DNA of 21,847 bases, taken from IMG/VR virus record IMGVR_UViG_3300044845_000193, positions 1-21,847 of that record; one strand, given 5' to 3'. The notes below the pieces were generated by a model that worked only from the letters and a program-made list of their open reading frames with translations, was not told where the DNA came from and did no database searches. Below, one piece after another: positions 8,806 to 17,181 of the stretch. Both the position numbers and the translations under genes were made by a program. Origin of the DNA: a virus. How positions within the stretch are numbered: the first letter of the stretch is position 1; the number at the start of each line of letters is the position of its first letter.

Positions 8806-11800
8806 ATGGCTAATACAGTTACCTCATTAAGTTATGCCAATACATTCGGCCATTGGTTAACGTCAACCAATGCATTGATTGCTGAAAATAATGTATTGGC
8901 TAAAGACAATTATGTGAAAGATTCAGGAACAATTTATCTTTCCGAAGGCACGTTGAATGCTTTACAATCTAACGGAAATGTTATTGTACAAAAAGTATTG
9001 AGTGTTCAAGGTGTTGGTTCATATGCTGTTGTACAGAATGATTTAACTGTTGAACGCCAAGGTTTATTTACAAACACAGAACTAAGTTTGATTACATCAG
9101 GTAGTGCAAACATTGCCAATGTGTTAAATGTTTTAGGTTCTGGATATGGATTAAGAGTAGCAAACAATGCTCGAGTTGCTGGAGATTTGTATGTTGGTGG
9201 TGACCTAGATTTAAATATTCTAGAAGCTCGTCAGAAAGTTAACACATCAACATTATCTGTTACTGGTTCAACGTTTACCAATAGACTGCAAGCAAATAAT
9301 CAAGTTGTTACGGATGTACTTACTGCAAACAGTAGTATCTTCACAAGTCGTTTACAATCAAACACTTCTATAACAACCACAGAAATTCAGGCTAACACAG
9401 TTATTAACGCTGCAACCATTTCTATAACAACTGGTATCTTTGGTAACTCGTTACAAGCAAACTCATCCGTAAACACATCAAATGCTTCTATTGTTAATAC
9501 GTTGTATGTAAGTAGAGTACAAGCAAACTCATCCGTAAACACATCAAATGTTTCTGTTGTAAATACAGTATTAGCTAATAACATAGTTGCAAATTCATCT
9601 ATTCGTGTACCTGAAGCCTTCATATCAGGTAATGCATATGTGAGTAATAATTTCTTTGTAAACTCATCCACATATGTAGATGATAATGTTTATGCAGCAA
9701 ACACAGTGTTCAGTGATATAGTATTTGCAAATACCGTTTACATACAAAATAATAGTCTCACTGTTGGTAACACCAACTCAACATCATTCTTTGCTGCAGC
9801 AAATATAACCACACCAACATTACATTCAATAAATTCTTTTGGTGATTATCTTACTGCAAACTTACATATCTATACACCTTCAATAGACGTTGAGGGTACC
9901 ACATTAACTCAGACTGTTCAAGCAAATTCTTCAATGAATACATCCAACTCAAGTGTTGTTAACACCAGTTGGACAAAAAATTTAATTGCAAACACATTAA
10001 TTACCACTGCAGCTATAGCTGTAACAGGTAAAACTCATACCAATACTTTACAAGCCAATACATCAGCCAATACAGAAACTATATCTGTGACTCAGCGTGC
10101 ATTGATTGACCAAGTACAGGCAAATACATCCGTTAATACACAAATTTTAAGTGTATCAACAACAGCATTTGCAAATAGACTAGAAGCAAACAGCATAGTC
10201 TTTACACCATTATTAAATGTAACAGGTAATGTATTTGCAAATACATTACAATCAAATGTTTCTGTAAACACTGCAACGATGAGAGTGACACAAAAAATTG
10301 ATGCTAATGACGCATCAGTTTTTGTAAACAATTTACAAACTATCGGTCAGTTGTCTGTTGGTGGAGATTTTGTTATCAATGGTACAACAATCTATAACTC
10401 AAATGTGTTTACATTAAATGCATCATCAAATGAAGGACAATTTGCTTCCATCTCCATAAACAGAGGTGTTACTGGTGCAAACGCAGAAATTTTTTGGAAC
10501 GAATCACAAGAATGGTGGGAACTATATGGCGTAAACACTGGTGACTACTATAGAATCTTAACAAACGAACACCTTAGTGACGCATTGGATTCTACCAATC
10601 CATTGGTTATTGCATCATCATTGGCTGCAAACACATTAGATGCAAAAATACAAACAGCAAATAATTATTTTACATCAGTCACAAATTCAACCAACACTTT
10701 TGCCAACGGTGCCTTTGTAAGAGCCAACTCATCTTATGCGGCTCAAAATACAACCGCATCATTTGCGAACGCATCATTTAGACATGCAAACGCAGCATAT
10801 GAATCTGCAAACAATGTGGCACCTCAAGTTGCACCAGCATTTGCACAGGCCAATGCAGCATTTGAAAAGGCAAACAGTGTTATTTCTTCAATTCGTGGAA
10901 CAACAGGCTCAATTTCTGCAAATGCAGCAGGTATTACTTTAAAGAGTAACAATGGTATTATTATATTTGCCACAAATGATAATGATACTGGTAACACATT
11001 GTCCATTAGCACATCACAAGACCTAACCACAACAGGTTCACCAACCTTTGCTGCACTGTCACTGACAACACCACTACAGGTTGGCCAAGGCGGTACAGGA
11101 ACATCATCCTACGCATCATTATTTGGTTTGACTGTCACTGCTGCAGCAGGTTCAGGTGCCGCAGGAAAAGTTTTGGGTACAGATGGTGCAGGTGGTTATT
11201 CTTGGGTAACCGGTGGCACAGGTGAAGGTGGAGGTGGCACACAACCGGGTTCTAGAATTTCATCATCACGTTTATCATATACTGGTGACAGCCTCACAAC
11301 CAAATTTACTACACCAACCTTTAGTGTTGGTACACAACTAAGAACATATATTAACGGTGTGCGTCAATTAGAATCCGAATATTTCGCATTCACTTCAAAC
11401 TCAATTGTTCAGTTCACAAGCGCACCAGTAACAGGTGATAAGATATTGGTCGAGGTTGATGGTTATGCAGTGTATGAATACTTTGCAAACAACATTGTTT
11501 ATGGTCCTGCGTCAGGTGATATGGTTGGTTCAACAATTCAAGATGCAATTGACAACCTAGAAACTAGAAAGATGCCAATAGTTGGTGGCACATTCACTGG
11601 TCGTGTTGCTGGTTTGACAATGCCGATAAACTTAGCATCGAATACTGTGTTTGCGACAACCGCATATGTGACTAATCATGCAAATTCAGGTTACACACTT
11701 ACACATAGTATCACTGGTAATGCAGGCACAGTAACAAATGGATTGTATTCAAGTAGTTCATATGCCGATCCAATTTGGTTAACAAGTCTCGCAACATCAA

Positions 11801-13038
11801 AACTTTCTGGTATAATTTCTGATACCAACTTAAATAATTCTGGTGTAGGTGCAACAGGTTATGGCACAGCAAGTTCAATACCAAAATTTGTTGTTGATGC
11901 AAAAGGTAGAATTACTAGTGCATCTAACGTTGCAATTCAAATTGCGACTTCACAAATTACTGGTTATCCAACTTTTGCAGCATCTGCTACAACAGATACA
12001 ACCAATGCAGGTAACATCAGTTCAGGAACATTGGCTGATGCAAGACTAGCATCAACCGCAGTAAGTGTTGGATCATATGGTGGTAATAATAGGGTTGGAC
12101 GTTTTACTGTTGATGCAAAAGGCAGACTTACTGCTGCTAGTGAACAACAAATTTCAATTACCAAGTCACAAATTTCCGACTTCCCGACCATTCCAGATAC
12201 AACTAATGCAAGTAACATTACATCCGGAACATTGGCTGATGCAAGACTACCATCAGGCATAGCAAAATTATCAGGTGCGGCATTTACTGGAGCAGTAACA
12301 GTAACTGGAAGTGGTTATGCAGCATTAACCACATCCGGTGATATCTATGCTTATAGAAGTGGTGGAACAACAGGCGTTGTTTTCTTGAATAGTGCGGGTA
12401 GTAGATATCTATATTGGGACGGTAGCAAATATTATATGCCTGGTGGAGGACTTCAAGTAAATGGTTCTGATGTTTTAAACACAAGTGATACTTTCAGTAT
12501 CACAGGTACAAGAAACCATTTATCATCCACCTCGGTGAATTATGGTGGCCAAGCGGGAACATTGGTGGCTTATGGTAATAGTGGTGCTGTTGGTACAAAC
12601 CATGCAACTATGTCTTTCCACAGACCAGGTGCATATGCTATCAATATGGGTCTCGACAACGACAACGTGTTTAGAATTGGTGGATGGTCTGCATCTGCAA
12701 ATAGATTCCAAATGGACATGTCAGGTAACTTGACGATGGCAGGCAACGTAACTGCTTTCTCTGATATTAGATTAAAAACAAACATTCAAACAATCGAAAA
12801 CGCTTTAGATAAAGTGATGAATATGCGTGGTGTTTCTTTTGAAAGAATTGATAATGGTGAAAAGAACATTGGTGTTATTGCACAAGAAATAAAAGAAGTT
12901 CTTCCAGAAGTTGTTATGCAACATGAAGGTGAAGACCAGTTTATGTCAGTATCTTATGGCAACATTGTTGGTGTTTTGATTGAAGCAATTAAAGAACTTA
13001 AAGCAGAGATTGAAGTATTAAAAGGACAGAATAAATGA
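8806..13038 (+). CDS. Long tail fiber with C-terminal S74 intramolecular chaperone
   Basis: This is a 1,410-residue modular fiber. Residues 1-145 form the head (LSYANTFGHWLTSTNALI start), probably the baseplate-attachment part. Residues 155-490 are a shaft with 11/22-residue repeats centred on LQANxSVNT. Residues 632-690 carry the Ala-Asn heptads (FANGAFVRAN). A QGGTG motif is at 761 and a GDSLTTKF/INGVRQ beta domain at about 821-890. GRITSA and SGTLADARL repeats span about 1023-1150, and a FHRPGAYAINMGLDND tip region begins near 1271. The C-terminus from Ser1319 (SDIRLKTN, then NIGVIAQEI and the YGNIVGVLIEAIKELKAEIE helix) matches peptidase S74 chaperones. Those trimerise the fiber and then cut themselves off just before this Ser, using a Ser-Lys dyad. 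Cleavage would leave about 1,318 residues. AAAAAGG-like Shine-Dalgarno bases lie at 8794-8800. Confidence 0.9.
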   Translation: MANTVTSLSYANTFGHWLTSTNALIAENNVLAKDNYVKDSGTIYLSEGTLNALQSNGNVIVQKVLSVQGVGSYAVVQNDLTVERQGLFTNTELSLITSGSANIANVLNVLGSGYGLRVANNARVAGDLYVGGDLDLNILEARQKVNTSTLSVTGSTFTNRLQANNQVVTDVLTANSSIFTSRLQSNTSITTTEIQANTVINAATISITTGIFGNSLQANSSVNTSNASIVNTLYVSRVQANSSVNTSNVSVVNTVLANNIVANSSIRVPEAFISGNAYVSNNFFVNSSTYVDDNVYAANTVFSDIVFANTVYIQNNSLTVGNTNSTSFFAAANITTPTLHSINSFGDYLTANLHIYTPSIDVEGTTLTQTVQANSSMNTSNSSVVNTSWTKNLIANTLITTAAIAVTGKTHTNTLQANTSANTETISVTQRALIDQVQANTSVNTQILSVSTTAFANRLEANSIVFTPLLNVTGNVFANTLQSNVSVNTATMRVTQKIDANDASVFVNNLQTIGQLSVGGDFVINGTTIYNSNVFTLNASSNEGQFASISINRGVTGANAEIFWNESQEWWELYGVNTGDYYRILTNEHLSDALDSTNPLVIASSLAANTLDAKIQTANNYFTSVTNSTNTFANGAFVRANSSYAAQNTTASFANASFRHANAAYESANNVAPQVAPAFAQANAAFEKANSVISSIRGTTGSISANAAGITLKSNNGIIIFATNDNDTGNTLSISTSQDLTTTGSPTFAALSLTTPLQVGQGGTGTSSYASLFGLTVTAAAGSGAAGKVLGTDGAGGYSWVTGGTGEGGGGTQPGSRISSSRLSYTGDSLTTKFTTPTFSVGTQLRTYINGVRQLESEYFAFTSNSIVQFTSAPVTGDKILVEVDGYAVYEYFANNIVYGPASGDMVGSTIQDAIDNLETRKMPIVGGTFTGRVAGLTMPINLASNTVFATTAYVTNHANSGYTLTHSITGNAGTVTNGLYSSSSYADPIWLTSLATSKLSGIISDTNLNNSGVGATGYGTASSIPKFVVDAKGRITSASNVAIQIATSQITGYPTFAASATTDTTNAGNISSGTLADARLASTAVSVGSYGGNNRVGRFTVDAKGRLTAASEQQISITKSQISDFPTIPDTTNASNITSGTLADARLPSGIAKLSGAAFTGAVTVTGSGYAALTTSGDIYAYRSGGTTGVVFLNSAGSRYLYWDGSKYYMPGGGLQVNGSDVLNTSDTFSITGTRNHLSSTSVNYGGQAGTLVAYGNSGAVGTNHATMSFHRPGAYAINMGLDNDNVFRIGGWSASANRFQMDMSGNLTMAGNVTAFSDIRLKTNIQTIENALDKVMNMRGVSFERIDNGEKNIGVIAQEIKEVLPEVVMQHEGEDQFMSVSYGNIVGVLIEAIKELKAEIEVLKGQNK
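9268..10275 (+). repeat. 66-bp periodic coding repeat of the fiber shaft
   Basis: Residues 155-490 contain an Asn-centred LQAN-type motif at 164, 175, 186 and 197 (11-residue steps), then at 219, 241 and 263, and again at 352, 374, 396, 418, 440, 462 and 484 (22-residue steps). At the DNA level 9452-9484 and 9518-9550 are an exact 33-bp repeat spaced 66 bp apart. Confidence 0.85.
11872..12255 (+). repeat. GRITSA / SGTLADARL repeats in the S74 fiber
   Basis: Two units of roughly 70 residues each run VDAKGRITSA, then a TSQI segment, DTTNAxNIxSGTLADARL and a short linker. The same unit makes up most of the next gene (13035-14024). Confidence 0.8.
12760..13035 (+). other. Peptidase S74-type self-cleaving chaperone domain
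   Basis: The codon TCT at 12760 encodes Ser1319 of the fiber, within FSDIRLKTN. The S74 family cuts immediately before this Ser, helped by the Lys five residues on. The GVIAQEI motif and the long C-terminal helix are present, so the domain looks complete and active at 92 residues. Confidence 0.85.
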
Positions 13039-14024
13039 CAACAAAGATAACGCCATCAGTACTGGCAAACACAGCAGTGACTGCTGGTACCTATGGTGAT
13101 GCCACACAAATACCAACAATTGTAACTGATGCTCAAGGTAGAATTACATCAGCGTCACAACAGGCTGTTGCAATAACTACAAGTCAAGTAACGTCCGGTA
13201 CATTTGCTGATGCAAGGTTGCCAGACAAAGTAACTGCAACATCGGTTGGTTCTCCAAGTCAAGTTTCTCGTTTTACTGTTGATGCTAAAGGTAGGATCAC
13301 TTCAGCAAACAGTACACCAATTCAAATTGCAACTTCACAGATTACTAGTTATCCAAATTTTGTAGCGTCAGCAACCACGGATACTACAGTTGCTGATAAC
13401 ATTACATCAGGTACCTTACCTGCGGCTAGATTACCAACAACAGCAGTAACTGTTGGAACATATGGTTTTGCAGCTGGTTCCGCATATTCAAGATTTGTGG
13501 TCGATTCTTATGGTAGAATTACATCAGCAGCCAACGTTGCAATATCAATATCATCTTCACAAGTTACTGGTTTGGCCACGTCAGCAACGACAGACACAAC
13601 AGATGCAGCTAATATAAACACAGGATTTTTACCATCTGCTAGACTAACTATAACAGGTGTAACGGCTGGCTCACTTGGGTCACAAGCCTTTGTGCCAAGA
13701 TTCACCGTTGATAACAGAGGTAGACTTACTTCAGCAAACAATATTGCAATTTTAATTAACGCATCAGCTGTTGCAGGTTTAGCTTCAGTGGCTACCTCAG
13801 GTTCTTACTTTGATTTATCAGATAAACCTTCTATTCCTACCACAATAAATACATTAACCACTGGTTATCCGATAGGTTCAATTTATATGAACGGATTGAA
13901 CAGTGCTAATCCAAATACATTGTTTGGTTTTGGTACCTGGGTAGCAGTTACCAACACAGCCTTTGCCACAGCAAATACAACACCGGACATTGATCCATTA
14001 TATGTTTGGATGCGAACCGAATAA
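13035..14024 (+). CDS. Fiber-like protein with collar/gp10-like C-terminus
   Basis: This 329-residue protein overlaps the stop of the S74 fiber by four bases (ATGA) and has an AAAGGA Shine-Dalgarno site at 13021-13026, which points to coupled translation. Four repeats with GRITSA or GRLTSA (residues 35, 85, 160, 229) and SGTFADARL-like motifs (about 54, 124, 196) fill residues 10-250. They closely match residues 1023-1150 of the preceding fiber. A YFDLSDKPSIP linker at 258 leads to a C-terminal domain, YPIGSIYMNGLNSANP then LFGFGTWVAV. This is the motif of gp10-C/tail-collar-like fiber tips, which normally continue to a receptor-binding lobe. Here the protein stops about 25 residues later, so the tip is short. 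It may be a side fiber or a tip that co-assembles with the long fiber; both are inferences. Confidence 0.8.
   Translation: MTTKITPSVLANTAVTAGTYGDATQIPTIVTDAQGRITSASQQAVAITTSQVTSGTFADARLPDKVTATSVGSPSQVSRFTVDAKGRITSANSTPIQIATSQITSYPNFVASATTDTTVADNITSGTLPAARLPTTAVTVGTYGFAAGSAYSRFVVDSYGRITSAANVAISISSSQVTGLATSATTDTTDAANINTGFLPSARLTITGVTAGSLGSQAFVPRFTVDNRGRLTSANNIAILINASAVAGLASVATSGSYFDLSDKPSIPTTINTLTTGYPIGSIYMNGLNSANPNTLFGFGTWVAVTNTAFATANTTPDIDPLYVWMRTE
13068..13790 (+). repeat. Four GRITSA / SGTLADARL repeat units
   Basis: These repeats, of about 50-75 residues each, are related to those at 11872-12255. For example, the IQIATSQITxYPxF block occurs in both genes with mainly synonymous differences in the DNA. 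Confidence 0.75.
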
Positions 14025-14026
14025 CT

Positions 14027-14034
14027 GATAAATA
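14027..14034 (+). promoter_or_regulatory. T4-type late promoter octamer (GATAAATA)
   Basis: GATAAATA lies three bases after the stop of the preceding gene and ends 20 bases before the ATG at 14054. It differs from the T4 late consensus TATAAATA at the first base. With T4 spacing, transcription would start near 14040, just before the AAGGGG ribosome-binding site at 14041-14046. Confidence 0.5.
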
Positions 14035-14053
14035 CCTCTAAAGGGGTTAAAAA

Positions 14054-14395
14054 ATGCCAGCAGGTTATCAAGAATTATTTTTAGAACAAGGTTCAAGCTT
14101 CAATACATCCGTAGCATTGGATGAGGCTGACGGTACACCTTTTCAATTAGTTAATTGCCAAATTAAAGCTGTGATGAAAAAATCATACTATTCAAGTAAC
14201 ACAACAGCGCAATTCGTTATAACTATTAATGATCCAACTGAAGGCATCATGGTTATGTCTTTACCATATGCAAACACAGCAAATATTTCTGCTGGTAGAT
14301 ATGTATATGATGTTGTTATAAAAGATTCTTCTAACAATGTTACAAGGGTTTTAGAAGGAATTGTGAACGTATTGCCTCAAGTTACTGTATTTTAA
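14054..14395 (+). CDS. Ig-like / BppU-N-like small virion protein
   Basis: This 113-residue protein has a strong AAGGGG Shine-Dalgarno site at 14041-14046. The start YQELFLEQGSSFNTSVAL, the central KKSYYSSN, GIMVMSLPYANTANI, and the AGRYVYDVVIKDSSNNVTRV end with VLEGIVNV make a compact all-beta domain. The pattern (extrinsic strand, then turns at SxxxTxxIxxGRYxYDV) resembles the N-terminal attachment domain of phage receptor-binding complexes such as BppU. It is also a recurrent small protein in T4-like environmental phages. I infer that it docks a neighbouring fiber to the baseplate. It has no membrane segment or signal peptide. The next gene starts nine bases downstream, so the two are probably co-translated. 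Confidence 0.7.
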   Translation: MPAGYQELFLEQGSSFNTSVALDEADGTPFQLVNCQIKAVMKKSYYSSNTTAQFVITINDPTEGIMVMSLPYANTANISAGRYVYDVVIKDSSNNVTRVLEGIVNVLPQVTVF

Positions 14396-14404
14396 AGGAA
14401 CATC

Positions 14405-14938
14405 ATGACAACAGTAACAGTCAGACAACCAGCAACCGTTAGGGTAAGAATAGAAGGACAAAAATCAAGGGTCAAAACTCTATCTTACGGTACACAAACA
14501 CTTAGAAGTTTAACAGACTTATCTTTAACTGGTGCAAACACCGGTGATGTGATAGTTTATAATTCAACCACCAAAACATTTTCTGCCAAAGGCCTTGGTA
14601 CCGATACACCAATTCATGGTAATTTAATACCAACAGAATCAAGAACATTTGACCTTGGTAGTAGAACAAGAAAGTTCCGAAGTCTATATCTAAGTGGTAA
14701 CACTATTGACTTGGATGGTACAGTCATTAAATCTGAAGCAACAACTGGTGCAATTTCATTTGCAGCTGCACCGACAGCAGCAAATCCTAATCCGATTGCG
14801 CTTGTCGTATCACCGGTTGGTGGTCTTACACCAGTACAGACCATTGCTGGTGTGATTCCAGAAGAAGCAATTCAACGTGCAGTGGCAAACTCAGTAACTT
14901 ATTTGGCATTCCAGGGTGTTGATATGGGTTTCTTTTGA
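14405..14938 (+). CDS. Short fiber-like structural protein
   Basis: This 177-residue protein starts after an AAGGAA site that overlaps the previous stop. The N-terminus is basic (VRQPATVRVRIEGQKSRVK). The middle has TGANTGDVIVYNSTTKTFSA, and then FDLGSRTRKFRSLYLSGNTI near residues 82-98, a motif often found in beta-structured fiber shafts of T4-like phages ahead of repeats or a chaperone. Here no chaperone or repeats follow, and the protein closes with FQGVDMGFF. The final D-x-G-x-F is shared with the next three genes. Structural assignment is good; whether it is a fiber, a plug or an adaptor cannot be told from sequence. Confidence 0.65.
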   Translation: MTTVTVRQPATVRVRIEGQKSRVKTLSYGTQTLRSLTDLSLTGANTGDVIVYNSTTKTFSAKGLGTDTPIHGNLIPTESRTFDLGSRTRKFRSLYLSGNTIDLDGTVIKSEATTGAISFAAAPTAANPNPIALVVSPVGGLTPVQTIAGVIPEEAIQRAVANSVTYLAFQGVDMGFF

Positions 14939-14946
14939 GATAAGTT

Positions 14947-15174
14947 ATGGCATCAAATACAACAATCCAGATACTGCGTTCCTATGCGAACACTGCACCA
15001 AGTAACTTGGCTGACGGAGAATTGGCATTTTCTTTTCTTTCCAACACACTTTTCATTGGTAGTACCACATTAAATGTGGAAACCCAATTATGGACCAATA
15101 ATATCGTCAGTATTGCTGGTCCAGAGTATATTGCTAATGCACTTAGTATAATTGATGCAGGCAATTTTTCATAA
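14947..15174 (+). CDS. Mtd-N-like single-domain protein
   Basis: This 75-residue protein consists almost only of a domain that resembles the N-terminal domain of major tropism determinant (Mtd)-type receptor-binding proteins: IQILRSYANTAPSNLADGEL, then FSFLSNTLFIG. The same pattern opens the next gene (ILIKRSTTLGTP, GELGYSYLSNTIFIG) and the gene at 17912. Here the domain is followed by about 30 residues ending IIDAGNFS, with no fiber body. It could be a free adaptor that occupies a fiber-binding site, or the remnant of a duplicated fiber. The upstream ribosome site is weak (GAGATAAG), and the gap to the previous stop is eight bases. Its stop codon overlaps a late-promoter-like octamer. Confidence 0.65.
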   Translation: MASNTTIQILRSYANTAPSNLADGELAFSFLSNTLFIGSTTLNVETQLWTNNIVSIAGPEYIANALSIIDAGNFS

Positions 15175-15177
15175 ATA
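15170..15177 (+). promoter_or_regulatory. T4-type late promoter octamer (CATAAATA)
   Basis: CATAAATA overlaps the TAA stop of the 75-residue gene and ends 43 bases before the ATG at 15220. The predicted start of transcription is near 15183, at the edge of the 12-bp palindrome GGATTTAAATCC (15184-15195). Confidence 0.45.
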
Positions 15178-15183
15178 GATATA

Positions 15184-15195
15184 GGATTTAAATCC
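15184..15195. promoter_or_regulatory. 12-bp perfect palindrome in the 5' leader of the 638-residue fiber gene
   Basis: GGATTTAAATCC is self-complementary. It lies in the longest intergenic leader of the window, between the late-promoter-like octamer and the AAAAAGG ribosome site at 15204-15210. No function is assigned; it may be chance. Confidence 0.25.
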
Positions 15196-15219
15196 AACTA
15201 ATCAAAAAGGATAATAATA

Positions 15220-17136
15220 ATGGCCATCGGAAACACCTCAATTCTAATCAAGCGTTCCACCACGTTAGGCACACCAGTAAGCCTACAAGCTGGTGAACTT
15301 GGTTATTCATACCTTTCAAATACTATTTTCATTGGTTCACCATCTGGTACAGGTGTTGTTAATGTTGGTGGTCAATACTATACCTCACAGATTGATGCAG
15401 CTACCAGTTCAAATACCGCAAGCACCATAATTAAACGTGACGCAGCTGGTAACGTTTTCTTAGGCCACGCAAACGTCAGAAGTATTAGTTTCTCTGATGG
15501 TGGTGTACTGAGTACTGGTGCTTTCTCAGGTAACGCAAACTCCGCAACGCAATTCCAAACAGATAGATTTATTGATGTTACTGGTGGTGACATTACTGCT
15601 TCTGCACAGTTGTTTAATGGTACTGCAAATGCAACATTAAGTGCATCACTTAATACGATTGCTGGTCTAACTGCTGGTACTTATGGTGGTTCAACAGTAA
15701 TACCTATCATTCAAGTGTCTGCAAACGGTCGTGTTATGACCATTGCCAATTCGGCAACAATCTCAACAACACTGGCTATTAAAGGCGACACCGGTACAGA
15801 TTCAGTTAATTTAGTTGATGACACAATCACTTTCATTGGTGGTGAAGGTATCACATCAGCAGTAACAGACAATGCGGTTTCTTTTGGTGTAGACACTACA
15901 GTTGTTCGTGCAAATACTGCATCTTTGAATCAAACAATTGATGGTAATATTACCATCAGTGGTAACCTTGCTGTTCTAGGTGCAGTTACAAAATATGATG
16001 TAACAACATTGACAGTTGAAGATTCATTGATTGGTCTTGCAGCAAACAACACAGGTGATGCAGTCGATATTGGTTTTGTTGGTTCATATAATGATGGATC
16101 GGCCCGTTCTGCTGGTTTGATTCGTCATGCTGGTGATGGTGCATATTATCTATTCGATAATTACACAGGCGATCCAACAAGTAACGTAATTAACGTTGCA
16201 GATGGAACCTTCCGCCAAGCAACTTTAAAATCCAATTTAATTGCAGCATACGCTAATACAACTCAAGCAAACGTTGGAACATTATTTGTTGCTGGCACCG
16301 CTGAGATTAATAATCTCATCTTAGGTACAGATTTAGTAGTATCAAGTGGTGGTACTGGTGCAAGTTCGTTCACAGCTGGTTCTATCCTTGTTGGTGATGG
16401 TTCAAACTCATTAAAACTACTTGCTAATACAACTTATGTTGAAACTGGTGCTGGCGCACAAAATAACACCATTACTTCTGTAACTGTTGATGCATATGGT
16501 AGAACAACCGCTGCAACATTCAGTCAAATTTCTGGTCTAACAGTTGGCCAAGGTGGTACAGGACAAAGTACATTCAACGCAGGTCAGGTTGTTCTTGGTA
16601 ACGGCACAGGTGGTCTAGTATCACAAGCAAACGTTTCTGTTGTAAACGTAAACGTTGCAACATCAAACACAGTTAACAATATTACAACAGACGTATATGG
16701 TCGTGTAACAGGATTCACACAACAAGAAATTTCTGGTCTATCAGTTGCTCAAGGCGGTACTGGTGCATCGACATTCACCGCTGGTAGAATGTTGGTTGGT
16801 AATGGCAATGGTGCAATTCAAGCAATCGCTAACGTAACGTATACATTGACTGGTACATTAGGTGCCGCTAAGACAATCACATCGTTGACTGTTGATGCCT
16901 ATGGCCGTGTAAGTGCTGCAACTGCTGGTGATATATCTGGTCTGACTGTAACACAAGGCGGTACTGGTGCTTCTACATTTACAACAAAGGGTATCGTATA
17001 CGGCGATGGTTCAAATGCACTAGCTGTTACTGCTGCTGCAGGTTCATCCGACCAAACATGGTCTAATCAAATTCTTACAGTAACCAATGCAGGTGTTCCT
17101 ATTTGGTCATCCGCTTTGGATGGAGGTCAATTCTAA
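15220..17136 (+). CDS. GGTG-repeat tail fiber with Mtd-N-like head
   Basis: This is a 638-residue fiber. Residues 4-40 are the Mtd-N-like head (ILIKRSTTLGTP, GELGYSYLSNTIFIG). Residues about 60-250 are beta-rich, with GLTAGTYGGS near 150 and IKGDTGTDS near 187. Residues 262-335 carry the VEDSLIGLAANNTGDAVDIG block with GLIRHAGDGAYYLFDNYTG, a block common in environmental T4-like phage fibers. GGTG repeats occur at 377, 445, 512 and 580, each followed by S-TF-AG, a LVGNG-type turn and VDAYGR. The protein then ends in VPIWSSALDGGQF without an S74 chaperone or a collar domain. Trimerisation must therefore depend on another factor or on its own fold. The AAAAAGG site (15204-15210) and a late-promoter octamer precede it. 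The receptor is unknown. Confidence 0.8.
   Translation: MAIGNTSILIKRSTTLGTPVSLQAGELGYSYLSNTIFIGSPSGTGVVNVGGQYYTSQIDAATSSNTASTIIKRDAAGNVFLGHANVRSISFSDGGVLSTGAFSGNANSATQFQTDRFIDVTGGDITASAQLFNGTANATLSASLNTIAGLTAGTYGGSTVIPIIQVSANGRVMTIANSATISTTLAIKGDTGTDSVNLVDDTITFIGGEGITSAVTDNAVSFGVDTTVVRANTASLNQTIDGNITISGNLAVLGAVTKYDVTTLTVEDSLIGLAANNTGDAVDIGFVGSYNDGSARSAGLIRHAGDGAYYLFDNYTGDPTSNVINVADGTFRQATLKSNLIAAYANTTQANVGTLFVAGTAEINNLILGTDLVVSSGGTGASSFTAGSILVGDGSNSLKLLANTTYVETGAGAQNNTITSVTVDAYGRTTAATFSQISGLTVGQGGTGQSTFNAGQVVLGNGTGGLVSQANVSVVNVNVATSNTVNNITTDVYGRVTGFTQQEISGLSVAQGGTGASTFTAGRMLVGNGNGAIQAIANVTYTLTGTLGAAKTITSLTVDAYGRVSAATAGDISGLTVTQGGTGASTFTTKGIVYGDGSNALAVTAAAGSSDQTWSNQILTVTNAGVPIWSSALDGGQF
16336..17019 (+). 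repeat. Four GGTG fiber repeats, about 201-204 bp period
   Basis: GGTG motifs at residues 377, 445, 512 and 580 of the fiber are spaced 68, 67 and 68 residues apart. The consensus is GLTVxQGGTGxSTFxAG then a VDAYGRxTAAT block. Confidence 0.85.
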
Positions 17137-17144
17137 GCTGACTA

Positions 17145-17150
17145 TATAAT
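17145..17150 (+). promoter_or_regulatory. Possible -10 element (TATAAT)
   Basis: A perfect TATAAT sits 32 bases before the ATG at 17182. I find no matching -35 box at the usual spacing. It could be a promoter for the coiled-coil gene or a chance match in AT-rich DNA. Confidence 0.25.
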
Positions 17151-17181
17151 GTAATAGATTTTTTTATGATAGGAGTTTGAG

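Noticed and set aside
9387-10331. Minus-strand open frames in the S74 fiber shaft
   Set aside because: They follow the 66-bp periodicity of the coding strand and have no ribosome sites or family features.
13030-13045. Frameshift splitting one fiber into the 1,410- and 329-residue genes
   Set aside because: The first gene ends in a complete S74 chaperone, and the second has its own ATG and Shine-Dalgarno site with an ATGA overlap.
15160-15225. Frameshift or nonsense mutation splitting the 75-residue protein from the 638-residue fiber
   Set aside because: Each has a full Mtd-N-like head and its own start, and a promoter-like and ribosome-binding site lie between them.
17137-17181. Rho-independent terminator after the 638-residue fiber (T-run at 17159-17166)
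   Set aside because: The T-run is not preceded by a GC-rich hairpin.
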